From JBMNPT01 sp050943735 (lineage in GTDB: Bacteria; Bacillota; Clostridia; Oscillospirales; RGIG577), in assembly GCA_050943735.1 (NCBI GenBank), contig JBMNPT010000010.1, forward strand, positions 14,891 to 78,890: a stretch of 64,000 nt of DNA, read 5' to 3'. A program made the position numbers and the translations under genes. Positions 8,725 to 17,291 of this stretch are shown in pieces (position 1 is the first letter of the stretch; each line of letters opens with the position of its first letter). The notes below the pieces were generated by a model. That model was given only the letters and a program-made list of their open reading frames with translations, ran no database searches and was not told the DNA's origin.

Positions 8725-9792
8725 ATGGAACAGAAAGTGGATTTGAAAAGCATGCGGGAAGAGGAACTGACCGCCTATGTCACCGGGACGCTGGGACTTC
8801 CCAGATTTCGGGCGGGACAGATCTTCCAATGGCTGTATAAGGGAGTGGAATCCTTTGAGGAAATGACCAATCTCAGCCGGGAAATCCGCGCGATGCTGGA
8901 GGAAAACTGTTATATCGATGTGCTGAAAGTGGAGCAAAAACAGGTATCCACCGACGGCACCATCAAATATTTGTGGCGATTGATGGATGGAAATTTTGTG
9001 GAGAGCGTACTCATGCAGTATAAGCATGGCAATTCCATCTGTGTGTCTACCCAGGTGGGCTGTGCCATGGGGTGCCGCTTCTGCGCCTCTACGCTGGAGG
9101 GAAAGGTGCGTAATCTCCATGCCAGTGAAATCCTGGACCAGGTGCTGTTCGCGCAGAAGGAGAGCGGCCGGCCCATTTCCAACATTGTGCTGATGGGGAT
9201 TGGCGAGCCGTTGGACAACTATGACAATGTGCTCACCTTTCTTTACAATGTCAACCATGAAAAGGGCATGAACATTGGGATGCGGCACATTTCCCTTTCC
9301 ACCTGCGGACTTTGCGACCGCATTGATCAGCTGGCGGAGGAGGGGTTGGGTATTACCCTGTCCATTTCCCTGCATGCCTTCAATGATGAGGTGCGCAGTG
9401 AAATCATGCCCATCAACCGGCGGTATAACATTGCCACTCTGCTGGAGACCTGCCGGCGGTATATTGCAAAAACCGGACGGAGAATCTCTTTTGAATACAC
9501 ACTGATCAGCGGAAAAAATGACAGTCCCCAGCAGGCGCGCCAGCTGGCGGCTTTGCTCAGGGGGATGCTGTGCCATGTGAATCTCATTCCGGTCAATGAG
9601 GTGAAGGAATGTGGTTTCCGGCGCAGTGATCCCAGGAGAGTGGAGCGATTCCGGCAGACCCTGGAGCAATGTGGTGTGAATGCCACAGTACGGCGGCGGC
9701 TGGGAGGAGATATTGAAGCCAGTTGTGGTCAGCTGCGCCGCAAAGCGTCAGGCATGGCTGCGAAGGATAAAGCAGAACTGAAAGGACGGTGA
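8725..9792 (+). CDS. rlmN: 23S rRNA A2503 / tRNA A37 C2-methyltransferase RlmN
   Basis: A radical-SAM methyltransferase of 355 aa. The [4Fe-4S] motif CAMGCRFC (CxxxCxxC) is near residues 113-120. A GEPLDN SAM-contact motif and the C-terminal resolving Cys in DIEASCGQL are present. It has an N-terminal accessory RNA-binding domain. RlmN-type methylation of A2503 tunes ribosome fidelity; the related Cfr gives resistance, but the sequence and context here fit housekeeping RlmN. Confidence 0.95.
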   Translation: MEQKVDLKSMREEELTAYVTGTLGLPRFRAGQIFQWLYKGVESFEEMTNLSREIRAMLEENCYIDVLKVEQKQVSTDGTIKYLWRLMDGNFVESVLMQYKHGNSICVSTQVGCAMGCRFCASTLEGKVRNLHASEILDQVLFAQKESGRPISNIVLMGIGEPLDNYDNVLTFLYNVNHEKGMNIGMRHISLSTCGLCDRIDQLAEEGLGITLSISLHAFNDEVRSEIMPINRRYNIATLLETCRRYIAKTGRRISFEYTLISGKNDSPQQARQLAALLRGMLCHVNLIPVNEVKECGFRRSDPRRVERFRQTLEQCGVNATVRRRLGGDIEASCGQLRRKASGMAAKDKAELKGR

Positions 9793-9797
9793 AGCAA

Positions 9798-10529
9798 ATG
9801 GAATATTTTGGCGCTACCCACATGGGCAAGGTGCGCAAGAGCAACGAGGATGGTTTTGCCATACTCCCTCTGGAGCAGGGGCGGCTGTTATTGATATTGT
9901 GTGATGGAATGGGAGGAGAAAACGCTGGAGAAGTGGCCAGTGGACTGGTGATTGGAGAGATGCAGAAAAAGGCCGCCAAGGCGTTGAAAAATGTTCAGAC
10001 GTTGAAGGACGCCCGCAGTGCGCTGCGGAGCATTCTCAGCACTGCCAATAAACTGATTTATGAGCGTTCCGGTAAGAATGAAGAACTGCGGGGGATGGGA
10101 ACTACCGCGGTAGCTGCCTATTTGCTGGGACAGGAGATGCTGTTTATCAATGTGGGAGATTCCCGCGGCTATCTCATTCGGGAAGGAAAGGCCCAGCAGG
10201 TGACCACCGATCATTCGCTGGTGGAAGAAATGATTCGGCAGGGAGTTCTCACTCGGGAGGAGAGCCGCAATTATCCGGGTCGTAATATGATCACCATGGC
10301 TATTGGGACAGATCCGGCGGTTCTGCCTGATTCTTACGAGCGGATTTTGCAGCCGGGGGATCGGGTGCTGTTGTGCAGTGATGGACTGACCAACATGATT
10401 GAAGATGAGAGAATTGCAGAAATTGTGGAAGGTGCCGGTTCGGTACAGCAGGCGGTGGAACAGCTGATTGAAGAGGCCAACCGCAATGGTGGGAAAGACA
10501 ACATCACCGTCATCCTGTTTGCATATTGA
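9798..10529 (+). CDS. prpC: PP2C-type Ser/Thr protein phosphatase
   Basis: A 243-aa metal-dependent phosphatase, the partner that reverses PrkC phosphorylation. The metal-binding aspartates occur in the standard PP2C motifs: KSNEDGF, CDGMGGENAG, VGDSRGYLI, SDGLTNMI and GGKDNITV. I use ATG 9798, since the GTG at 9789 lies too close to the AAAGGA site. The stop overlaps the prkC ribosome site. Confidence 0.94.
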   Translation: MEYFGATHMGKVRKSNEDGFAILPLEQGRLLLILCDGMGGENAGEVASGLVIGEMQKKAAKALKNVQTLKDARSALRSILSTANKLIYERSGKNEELRGMGTTAVAAYLLGQEMLFINVGDSRGYLIREGKAQQVTTDHSLVEEMIRQGVLTREESRNYPGRNMITMAIGTDPAVLPDSYERILQPGDRVLLCSDGLTNMIEDERIAEIVEGAGSVQQAVEQLIEEANRNGGKDNITVILFAY

Positions 10530-10543
10530 GGAGGTTCATTGCT

Positions 10544-12511
10544 ATGGATCATATGATTGGAAAAATATTGGCCAACCGGTATGAGATCCTGGAAAAGATC
10601 GGTGCCGGAGGAATGGCCAATGTCTATAAAGCCAGATGTCATGTACTCAATCGCTATGTGGCGGTGAAGATTCTCAAGGAAGAGTACAAGGATGAAAAGG
10701 AATTTCTGGATCGTTTCAGCACCGAAGCTCGGGCAGTGGCGCTGATGTCTCACCCCAACATTGTGGCGGTGTATGATGTGGGCAACGAGGAAGGTCTGCC
10801 CTATCTGGTGATGGAACTGATTGAGGGCATTACCCTCAAGCAGTACATTGCCCAGAAGGGGGCGCTGACCGCCAAAGAAGTTATTCACTTCACCTATCAG
10901 ATTCTCAAGGCGTTGGAGCATGCTCACAGCCGCAACATCATTCACCGGGATATGAAGCCCCAGAATATCATGCTGCTGCGGGACGGCACCATTAAGGTGG
11001 CTGACTTCGGCATCGCCCGTTTTACCCTGGCCAATACCAAAACGGTGACCGATACCGCCATCGGTTCGGTGCATTACATTTCTCCGGAGCAGGCCAAGGG
11101 CAGTGTGGCGGACCAGCGGGCCGATATTTATTCAGTGGGCGTGATGATGTACAAAATGCTCACCGGCCGGTTGCCTTTCAATGGAGACAATCCGGTGGCG
11201 GTGGCCATTATGCATCTGCGGGGAGAGTACCCCAAGCCCCGGGAGATCAATCCCAATATTCTGCCCGGTTTGGAGGAAATCACCCTGAAGGCCATGTGTC
11301 GGGAACCGGCACTGCGTTATCAGTCTGCTACTGAAATGTTGGAGGATATAGTCAAATTCCGCAACAATCCCACCATTACCTTCCAGCATCAGCTGGGGTA
11401 CGATGAGGAGCAGGGAACCATGCGCTTCAAACCTCCGGTGGAGGAGCTGCGACGTGAGCCGGTGCGGAGTCAGCCTCAGCAAGCGCGCCGCAGTGCGCCT
11501 CCTCGTCGTCGGCAGGAGGAGGAGTATGAGCCTCAGGAAAATCGTTTTCTGCCGTTGAAAATCATGGCGATTTGCATTGGTATTGCTCTGATTTTGGCCA
11601 TTGGATTCTTTGCTATCAACAGCCTTATGAATGTGGATGCCGACCCAACTGATCCGGATGCCTCTACCTCCCAATCGCAGGAGGAGGAGATTGAGGTGCC
11701 TAAGATTGAAGGGCTCGCTTATGACAAGGTGCTGGAAAATGAACAGTATGAGCAGTTTGTCATTGTACAGGAGAGCACGAAATTTGACGAGAACGTGGAG
11801 CCTGGAATCATTCTGAATCAAACGCCCGCCGCTGGCGAGATGGTAGCTCCTGGCAGTGAAATCCGAGTGGTGGTGAGCAAAGGTGCTGAAACAGTCATCA
11901 TTGAAGATGTGAGCGGACGGGATTATGAGAGTGCCGCAGCCAAACTGGAAGCCCAGGGACTCAAACCCAATCGGCAGGAGGCCTATCACGATACCATTCC
12001 GGCAGGTTCGGTGATTGAAACCCGTCCTGGAAACAACACCGAAGTGACAGTGGGCAGCACGGTGCAGGTGTATGTGAGCCGTGGACCAGAGCCCAAGCTC
12101 ATCAACACACCCAACGTGGTGGGTAAAGAACTGGATGAGGCGGTACAGGAACTGTCCGCAGCCGGATTTGTGGTAAAAACACAGGAGAAATTCAGCGATA
12201 AATCCAAGGGAGAAGTGCTGGAGCAGACCATTGCGGCCGGTACCCAGGTGGAAGAAAAGAGCGAAATCACCATCACTTACAGCAAGGGACCGGAGAGCTA
12301 TACCTACGATTACTATATCAACCTGCCCTCTGAACCGGCGGAATACAACGTTCGCATTGAAGTGGGTGGTGTGGAACAGTTCAATCAGCACTGCTATGCC
12401 CGGGACCGTACCTTGCACGCGGTGCTCAAGGGGTCCGGCACCCAGTCGGTGGAGGTATTCATCGATGGTGAGCTGTATCCCGAGGGCAGCAAGACGGTGC
12501 AGTTCAGTTGA
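10544..12511 (+). CDS. prkC: PASTA-domain Ser/Thr protein kinase
   Basis: A 655-aa transmembrane Hanks-type kinase. The cytoplasmic kinase domain (about 10-270) has IGAGGMANVYKA, the AVKIL lysine, HRDMKPQN, DFGIAR and SPEQA. A basic/Pro-rich linker follows, then one membrane helix (about 335-360). Outside are three PASTA repeats (about 384-446, 447-515, 518-586) that in relatives bind muropeptides, and an extra C-terminal beta-type segment. In Bacillus PrkC signals spore germination in response to peptidoglycan. GAGGAGG lies nine bases before ATG 10544. Confidence 0.95.
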   Translation: MDHMIGKILANRYEILEKIGAGGMANVYKARCHVLNRYVAVKILKEEYKDEKEFLDRFSTEARAVALMSHPNIVAVYDVGNEEGLPYLVMELIEGITLKQYIAQKGALTAKEVIHFTYQILKALEHAHSRNIIHRDMKPQNIMLLRDGTIKVADFGIARFTLANTKTVTDTAIGSVHYISPEQAKGSVADQRADIYSVGVMMYKMLTGRLPFNGDNPVAVAIMHLRGEYPKPREINPNILPGLEEITLKAMCREPALRYQSATEMLEDIVKFRNNPTITFQHQLGYDEEQGTMRFKPPVEELRREPVRSQPQQARRSAPPRRRQEEEYEPQENRFLPLKIMAICIGIALILAIGFFAINSLMNVDADPTDPDASTSQSQEEEIEVPKIEGLAYDKVLENEQYEQFVIVQESTKFDENVEPGIILNQTPAAGEMVAPGSEIRVVVSKGAETVIIEDVSGRDYESAAAKLEAQGLKPNRQEAYHDTIPAGSVIETRPGNNTEVTVGSTVQVYVSRGPEPKLINTPNVVGKELDEAVQELSAAGFVVKTQEKFSDKSKGEVLEQTIAAGTQVEEKSEITITYSKGPESYTYDYYINLPSEPAEYNVRIEVGGVEQFNQHCYARDRTLHAVLKGSGTQSVEVFIDGELYPEGSKTVQFS

Positions 12512-12525
12512 CGGGGGAGGCATCC

Positions 12526-13407
12526 ATGGAACAGGGCATCATTCTCAAGGGAATCGGAGGATTCTACTATGTGCAGCTGATGGATGGCTCGGTGTTGGAG
12601 TGTAAAGCCCGAGGACGTTTCCGCCGGGATCGGATCAAGCCCATGGTGGGCGATCGGGTAGAGGTGGAGCGTACGGTGCCGGGAGAGGGATTTCTCCTCT
12701 CCATCCAGCCCCGGCGCAACAGTTTGATCCGGCCTGCCATTGCCAATGTGGATCAGGCGTTTGTGGTGGTCACTCCCCGGGACCCGGAGCCCAATCTGCT
12801 TCTTATTGACAAAATTCTGGCCATCTGTGCCCTGCGGGACATTCAGGCGGTGGTGGTGGTCAACAAGACCGATCTGGACAGCGGCGATGAACTGGTCTCC
12901 ATTTATGAGGGCGCAGGGTATCCCTGTATACGGGCCTGCGCGACCCAAGGCGTGGGAATTGACGAAATCCGCTCCAGACTGGCCGGGAAAATTTCCTTTT
13001 TCTCCGGCAGCAGCGGGATTGGCAAGTCCAGCATCATCAATCAGCTGGAAGAGAGCATTCACATGGAGGTGGGCGCCATCAGCGATAAAATCGCCCGGGG
13101 GCGCCACACCACCCGGCATGTGGAGCTGTTTCCCCTCACCGGGGGAGGCTACATCGCGGACACTCCGGGTTTTTCCTCCTTTGATCTGGAAAAACTGGAT
13201 GTGCTTCGCAAGGAAGAACTGGTGGAAGGCTTCCCGGACATTGCCCGGTACAGCAATGGCTGCCGTTTTACTGGCTGCAGCCACACCTGTGAAAAGGGCT
13301 GCGCTGTTTTAGAGGCCGCGCAAAAGGGCCTCATTGCCCCCAGCCGGCTGGAATCTTACAAAATGCTGTACGAGCAGCTCAAGCAGATCAAGGAGTGGGA
13401 GCGATGA
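12526..13407 (+). CDS. rsgA: Ribosome small-subunit GTPase RsgA
   Basis: A 293-aa circularly permuted GTPase for 30S maturation. Seen in order: an OB-fold (about 1-65), G4 NKTDL, then G1 GSSGIGKSS, then G3 DTPGF, the permuted order typical of the family, and a C-terminal zinc knuckle (CRFTGCSHTCEKGC). ATG 12526 follows GGGGGAGG by five bases. It lies between prkC and thiN; Bacillus has rpe at this spot, which is absent here. Confidence 0.95.
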   Translation: MEQGIILKGIGGFYYVQLMDGSVLECKARGRFRRDRIKPMVGDRVEVERTVPGEGFLLSIQPRRNSLIRPAIANVDQAFVVVTPRDPEPNLLLIDKILAICALRDIQAVVVVNKTDLDSGDELVSIYEGAGYPCIRACATQGVGIDEIRSRLAGKISFFSGSSGIGKSSIINQLEESIHMEVGAISDKIARGRHTTRHVELFPLTGGGYIADTPGFSSFDLEKLDVLRKEELVEGFPDIARYSNGCRFTGCSHTCEKGCAVLEAAQKGLIAPSRLESYKMLYEQLKQIKEWER

Positions 13408-14042
13408 AATGTGTAATCATCACCGGAGGGCCGGAACTGGATGTGGAGGCACTGCGAGCCTCTTTGGCGGAAGAGCCGGCGCCCTTTGTCATCTGCGCCG
13501 ACCACGGGTACGACAACGCTCGGCGGGCAGGGGTGTCTCCTCATTTGCTGCTGGGAGATTTTGACTCCATGGAAGCGGACCGGAAGATGGTGGAAGGACA
13601 GCCGGAGACCATTGTCTATCCGGCCGAAAAGGACGATACCGACACAGTGGCGGCGGTGAAGGAAGCCCTGCGCCGGGGATTCCGGGAAGTGGAGCTTCAC
13701 GGCGCCACCGGAGCCCGATTGGACCACTGTCTGGGCAATGTGGCCTGTCTGCTCTATCTGGCCAATCGGGATGCGCAGGGGACAATATACTATCCCTGGG
13801 GAAGCATCTCGCTGGTGCGGAAGGAGAAAATCCTGATGAACCAGAAAGGCAAAACCGTTTCCCTGCTGCCTATTGGGGGGCCTGCCGCAGGGGTGACACT
13901 GGAGGGGTTTTATTATCCCCTGCATGAGTACACCATGCAGCCGGAATACCCCATTGGCATCAGCAATGTGGTGACCTCAGACCAGGCGGTGATTCGGGTA
14001 AGGGAAGGCGATTTGCTTCTCTTTCAAAACAAAACGGTGTAA
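13404..14042 (+). CDS. thiN: Thiamine pyrophosphokinase
   Basis: Converts thiamine to thiamine diphosphate. The 212-aa protein carries ADHGYDNA, GDFDSM and EKDDTDT, the acidic Mg/ATP motifs of ThiN, plus GATGARLDH. The start overlaps the rsgA stop as ATGA, so the genes are coupled. The operon ends at the terminator right after it. Confidence 0.93.
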   Translation: MKCVIITGGPELDVEALRASLAEEPAPFVICADHGYDNARRAGVSPHLLLGDFDSMEADRKMVEGQPETIVYPAEKDDTDTVAAVKEALRRGFREVELHGATGARLDHCLGNVACLLYLANRDAQGTIYYPWGSISLVRKEKILMNQKGKTVSLLPIGGPAAGVTLEGFYYPLHEYTMQPEYPIGISNVVTSDQAVIRVREGDLLLFQNKTV

Positions 14043-14077
14043 AAGGTGTGGGAAGAAGATTCTTCCCGCACCTTTTT
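14042..14077 (+). terminator. Intrinsic terminator of the yicC-thiN operon
   Basis: A near-perfect stem AAAGGTG(T)GGGAAGAA / TTCTTCCC(G)CACCTTTT, with a very short loop and a T-run, starts at the thiN stop codon. Confidence 0.85.
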
Positions 14078-14130
14078 TGCGCCGTAGCATAGGATAGAGC
14101 AAAGAGAAGGGAGAGAAGGAGGCGGAGGTC

Positions 14131-14286
14131 ATGTTCTTTTATTCCACCTTTCTGGCAGTGTTTCTCACCGCGCTGGGATGCGGAATTCTGGCGGCGGTTT
14201 TTTTACCCACAGCCTGCATTGTGGTGGTGTTTGGACTGCTTCTCATCTGCATTGGCGCCGCGCTGTGGCGCTGCCGCAGAAGATGA
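14131..14286 (+). CDS. Small membrane protein (51 aa)
   Basis: A short ORF from ATG 14131 with strong GGAGG/GGAGGT ribosome sites just upstream. It encodes two hydrophobic helices (about 3-25 and 27-44) ending in the basic tail WRCRRR. No recognised family. It precedes spoVM by 31 bases and may be cotranscribed with it; a role in sporulation would be guesswork. Confidence 0.6.
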   Translation: MFFYSTFLAVFLTALGCGILAAVFLPTACIVVVFGLLLICIGAALWRCRRR

Positions 14287-14317
14287 TAGATATTTTTTTC
14301 GGGAAAGGAAGATGGGT

Positions 14318-14395
14318 ATGAAAGTGGTCGTTTTCAAACTGCCTGGATTTTTGGGAGGCGTGGTGCGCGCCATGCTGGGGATGAAAAAAAGCTGA
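14318..14395 (+). CDS. spoVM: Stage V sporulation protein SpoVM (25 aa)
   Basis: A 25-residue ORF with the SpoVM signature KLPGFLGGVVRAMLG, which aligns without gaps to the B. subtilis amphipathic helix (KLPKFLGGIVRAMLG). SpoVM senses the convex curvature of the forespore outer membrane and anchors the coat ATPase SpoIVA. The key Pro in the helix-preceding loop, the GG pair and the Arg are kept. A GGGAAAGGAAG site precedes ATG 14318. Bacillus also has spoVM next to thiN, which supports the call. A terminator follows directly. Confidence 0.93.
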   Translation: MKVVVFKLPGFLGGVVRAMLGMKKS

Positions 14396-14420
14396 AAAAG
14401 GGATGTTTTCATCCCTTTTT
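14395..14420 (+). terminator. Terminator after spoVM
   Basis: AAAAAGGGATG, loop TTTT, CATCCCTTTTT: an 11-base perfect stem overlapping the spoVM stop codon. Confidence 0.85.
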
Positions 14421-14463
14421 CTTTGCTATAATGGAACCAGTTACAGATGAAGGAGGTTCCACA

Positions 14464-15135
14464 GTGGTACAGTTGGGAAATGATTGGGATGAATTGCTCC
14501 GGGAGGAGTTTCAAAAGGACTATTATCTGAAGATCCGGCAGGTGCTCAAAACCGAATATCGCAGCCGAACGATTTATCCGGACATGTATGATATTTTCAA
14601 CGCGCTGCGGTACACCAGTTACGCCGACGCCAAAGTGGTGATTTTGGGACAGGACCCCTATCATGGTCCCGGACAGGCCCATGGCCTGGCGTTTTCAGTG
14701 AAAAAGGGAATTGCTACTCCACCCTCGCTGGTGAATATCTTCCGAGAGATTCAGGATGATTTGGGCATTGAACCGCCGGCCCACGGCTGTTTGGAAAGCT
14801 GGGCTCGGCAGGGAGTGCTTTTGCTCAACACCGCTTTGACAGTGCGGGCTGGACAGGCCAACTCTCACAGGGACATTGGGTGGATCACCTTTACCGACCA
14901 TATCATTGAACTCCTCAACAAACGGGAAAAACCGCTGGTATTTTTGCTGTGGGGAGGCAATGCTAAGGCAAAACGGTCGCTAATCACCAATCCTTCTCAT
15001 CTGGTGCTCACCGCAGCTCATCCAAGCCCACTCTCCGCTTATCACGGATTTTTTGGCTGCCGGCATTTTTCCCAGGCCAATGAGTTCCTGCGCAGTCATG
15101 GGCTTGAGGAAATTGACTGGAAAATTCCGGACTGA
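14464..15135 (+). CDS. ung: Uracil-DNA glycosylase, family 1
   Basis: Excises uracil from DNA. The catalytic water-activating motif GQDPYHGP, the uracil-stacking GLAFSV and the leucine-intercalation motif HPSPLS are all present; length is 223 aa. I choose GTG 14464, seven bases after AGGAGG (14451-14456), which gives a start near the family norm. The open frame from 14431 would place its start upstream of the ribosome site. Confidence 0.94.
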   Translation: MVQLGNDWDELLREEFQKDYYLKIRQVLKTEYRSRTIYPDMYDIFNALRYTSYADAKVVILGQDPYHGPGQAHGLAFSVKKGIATPPSLVNIFREIQDDLGIEPPAHGCLESWARQGVLLLNTALTVRAGQANSHRDIGWITFTDHIIELLNKREKPLVFLLWGGNAKAKRSLITNPSHLVLTAAHPSPLSAYHGFFGCRHFSQANEFLRSHGLEEIDWKIPD

Positions 15136-15153
15136 AGAAATCGGACGGGTTCT

Positions 15154-15179
15154 ACCCTCCCTCTTTTCCGCATATGGTA
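15154..15179 (+). promoter_or_regulatory. Possible mother-cell sigma-E/K promoter for sipL
   Basis: CATATGGTA (15171-15179), preceded by G, matches the sigma-K -10 consensus gCATAnnnTA exactly. The AC (15154-15155) is a possible -35, but the spacer is 15 rather than 16-17 bases. It lies 59 bases before the sipL start. A CCGCCGC/GCGGCGG hairpin (15188-15208) sits in the leader. Confidence 0.35.
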
Positions 15180-15237
15180 TATCAAAACCGCCGCTGGAGA
15201 TGCGGCGGAAATGCCGCGGAAGAGAGGGAGTTTTTGT

Positions 15238-16788
15238 ATGGATATCAAGCTGCAGACCAGCAAATTGTGCTGTAAAGAAAAGATCATGGACCAGACCGCT
15301 GAGCATGTGACTGAGGCGGATGTCATTGTGCCGGACGTGCTGCCCGATGCCGCTCGGATTGTGGATGTATTCCACTGTGTCACCGTGCGGGAGGAGACGG
15401 CGGAAACCGATGCTGTGACCTTGCACTGCGACATTGTGCATACCATTTTGTACGCGCCGGAAAATGGAAAGGGCGTTCGGTCCATTGTGTGCCGGGGCAG
15501 TTTCCGACACAGTTTTTCAGCCCGGGGCGTGACCGCCGATACCCAACTGTGGAGCCAGGCGTGGATGCACAAATGCGATTGCCATTTGCTCAACACTCGC
15601 AAAATTGGATTGCAGTGTACCATTATGCTGCGGGTGCGGGGGTATGCCGATCGGGAATGGCAGCTGCCCTGTGGGCTGGAATGTGAAGAGGGTGAAACCG
15701 AAACTTTGTGCCGCCCCCTGGATCTGTATGTGACCCGGGGAATTGGCTGCCGGACCTTTGACGTGGAAGATCAGCTGGAATTGCCGGCAGGCAAGGGAAG
15801 CATTGCGGAACTGATGGATACCCGGGTCGAACTGCGGCATCGGGAGAGCAAAGTGCTTCGGGGAAAGGCTGTGGTCAAGGGAGAGGCGCAGGTGGCGCTG
15901 CTCTATCTGTCCAATGCGGAATTGGGTGAAGTGCAGTGCATGGAATATACCATTCCCTTCTCCCAGATCATTGATCTGCCTGCACTGCAGGAGGGGGATT
16001 CCATTCAGGTGGGATTGGAACTCCGCAGGCAGGAGGCTGAGGTATTTGCTGATGAGAGCGGCCAGAAACGAGTGGTACGGCTGGCGCTGGAAGTGCGTGG
16101 AACAGTGATTGCCCGGGGCCAGTGGCAGGGACAGGTGGTGGAAGACGCCTATTCCACCCGCAGACAGTTGCAGCTGCGATGGGGGGAAATGCCTGCCCAG
16201 CGGTTGGTAGAGGAGACTGAAACCCAGCTTACACTCAAGGATGTTCTGCATCCACCCGTTTCGGAAGGGGACAATGGCTGTATCATTCGCATTTGCGGTC
16301 GTGCCTGGGCTGGTTCCACAGTGGTGGAGGAAGGCAGGCTTCGTCTGACTGGGACGGCTGAAATTGACGCGTTGTATCGTTCCGGCGGGGAGGAAGGAGA
16401 GTATCATGCCATCCGCAAGGCCCTGCCCATCTCCTGGGAATTGCCTGTGGAAGGAGAGGCCGATCGAGTGGAGTGTGACCCGCAGGTATGGGTACAGAGC
16501 ATCAGTTATAATATCAACATGAGCGGGGAGCTGGAGCTGCGAGTGGTATGCGGCGTGCGTCTTCGGGCGGTGGCCAGAGAACCCAGAGCCCTGCTGTGCG
16601 GTGCCGAGGGAGGAGACGCCTGGGAAAAGGGCAATCGGCCCAGCGCCATTATCTACTATAAAAAACCGGAGGAGGAAATCTGGTCCATTGCCAAGCAATA
16701 CGCGGTGCGGTTGGAAGAGTTGGCGGATGTCAACGGGGTGGAAGAAGCAGGTGCGTTGGCACATGCAAAAATGCTGTTGATTCCCTGA
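15238..16788 (+). CDS. sipL: SipL-like spore coat morphogenetic protein (DUF3794 + LysM)
   Basis: A 516-aa protein with repeated DUF3794-type beta domains (about 35-125, 155-265, 320-460) and a C-terminal LysM domain (about 472-516, with IYYKKPEEEIWSIAKQY and the IP end). C. difficile SipL has the same architecture and length and binds the coat ATPase SpoIVA through its LysM domain. The close linkage to spoVM, the SpoIVA membrane anchor, supports the call. ATG 15238 follows GAGAGGGAG by seven bases. The alternative is another DUF3794-LysM coat protein. Confidence 0.8.
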   Translation: MDIKLQTSKLCCKEKIMDQTAEHVTEADVIVPDVLPDAARIVDVFHCVTVREETAETDAVTLHCDIVHTILYAPENGKGVRSIVCRGSFRHSFSARGVTADTQLWSQAWMHKCDCHLLNTRKIGLQCTIMLRVRGYADREWQLPCGLECEEGETETLCRPLDLYVTRGIGCRTFDVEDQLELPAGKGSIAELMDTRVELRHRESKVLRGKAVVKGEAQVALLYLSNAELGEVQCMEYTIPFSQIIDLPALQEGDSIQVGLELRRQEAEVFADESGQKRVVRLALEVRGTVIARGQWQGQVVEDAYSTRRQLQLRWGEMPAQRLVEETETQLTLKDVLHPPVSEGDNGCIIRICGRAWAGSTVVEEGRLRLTGTAEIDALYRSGGEEGEYHAIRKALPISWELPVEGEADRVECDPQVWVQSISYNINMSGELELRVVCGVRLRAVAREPRALLCGAEGGDAWEKGNRPSAIIYYKKPEEEIWSIAKQYAVRLEELADVNGVEEAGALAHAKMLLIP

Positions 16789-16795
16789 GAAAGGA

Positions 16796-16824
16796 TTGCG
16801 TTTTTGCAAAAAAACAGGTACAAT
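16796..16824 (+). promoter_or_regulatory. Promoter of ybjQ-like gene
   Basis: TTGCGT (16796-16801), a 17-base spacer and TACAAT (16819-16824), 54 bases before the start codon. Confidence 0.65.
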
Positions 16825-16877
16825 TTAGGCAGTACATGTGCAACATGCGCAAAAAGACGTTGAAAAGGAGAATCAAT

Positions 16878-17198
16878 ATGATCGTTACCACCACATCCAC
16901 CATCGAAGGCAAGAAGATTCTGGAATACCGGGGCATTGTATTTGGAGAAGTGATCACCGGTGTAAATCTGTTTCGGGACATCGGTGCCGGATTGCGCAAC
17001 ATTTTTGGCGGACGCAGCGCTGGGTATGAGGAAGAACTCACCGACGCGCGGAATTCTGCGGTGGCGGAGATGGTACAGCGGGCCACTTCGGTGGGAGCCA
17101 ACGCCGTAGTAGGGGTAGATGTGGATTATGAGGTTCTGGGTGCCGACAATGGTATGCTGATGGTGAGCGTCAGCGGGACCGCAGTGGTGACAGACTGA
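16878..17198 (+). CDS. YbjQ family protein (DUF74)
   Basis: A 106-aa protein with the family pattern: EYRGIVFGEVITGVN near the start, RNIFGGRSAGYEEEL in the middle and GANAVVGVDVDYEV toward the end. YbjQ proteins form pentameric rings and were once called heavy-metal-binding; the true function is unknown. ATG 16878 has AAAGGAG seven bases upstream. It is monocistronic, with its own promoter and terminator. Confidence 0.9.
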   Translation: MIVTTTSTIEGKKILEYRGIVFGEVITGVNLFRDIGAGLRNIFGGRSAGYEEELTDARNSAVAEMVQRATSVGANAVVGVDVDYEVLGADNGMLMVSVSGTAVVTD

Positions 17199-17200
17199 TC

Positions 17201-17228
17201 AAAAACCGGCCTTTGGGCCGGTTTTTTT
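17201..17228 (+). terminator. Terminator after ybjQ-like gene
   Basis: AAAAACCGGCC, loop TTTG, GGCCGGTTTTTTT. Confidence 0.9.
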
Positions 17229-17291
17229 ACGTCCTTTTGTAACCTTTTTCCAGCAGCTGCGTCTAGATGGATAGAAAGGAGCGTGACCGGA

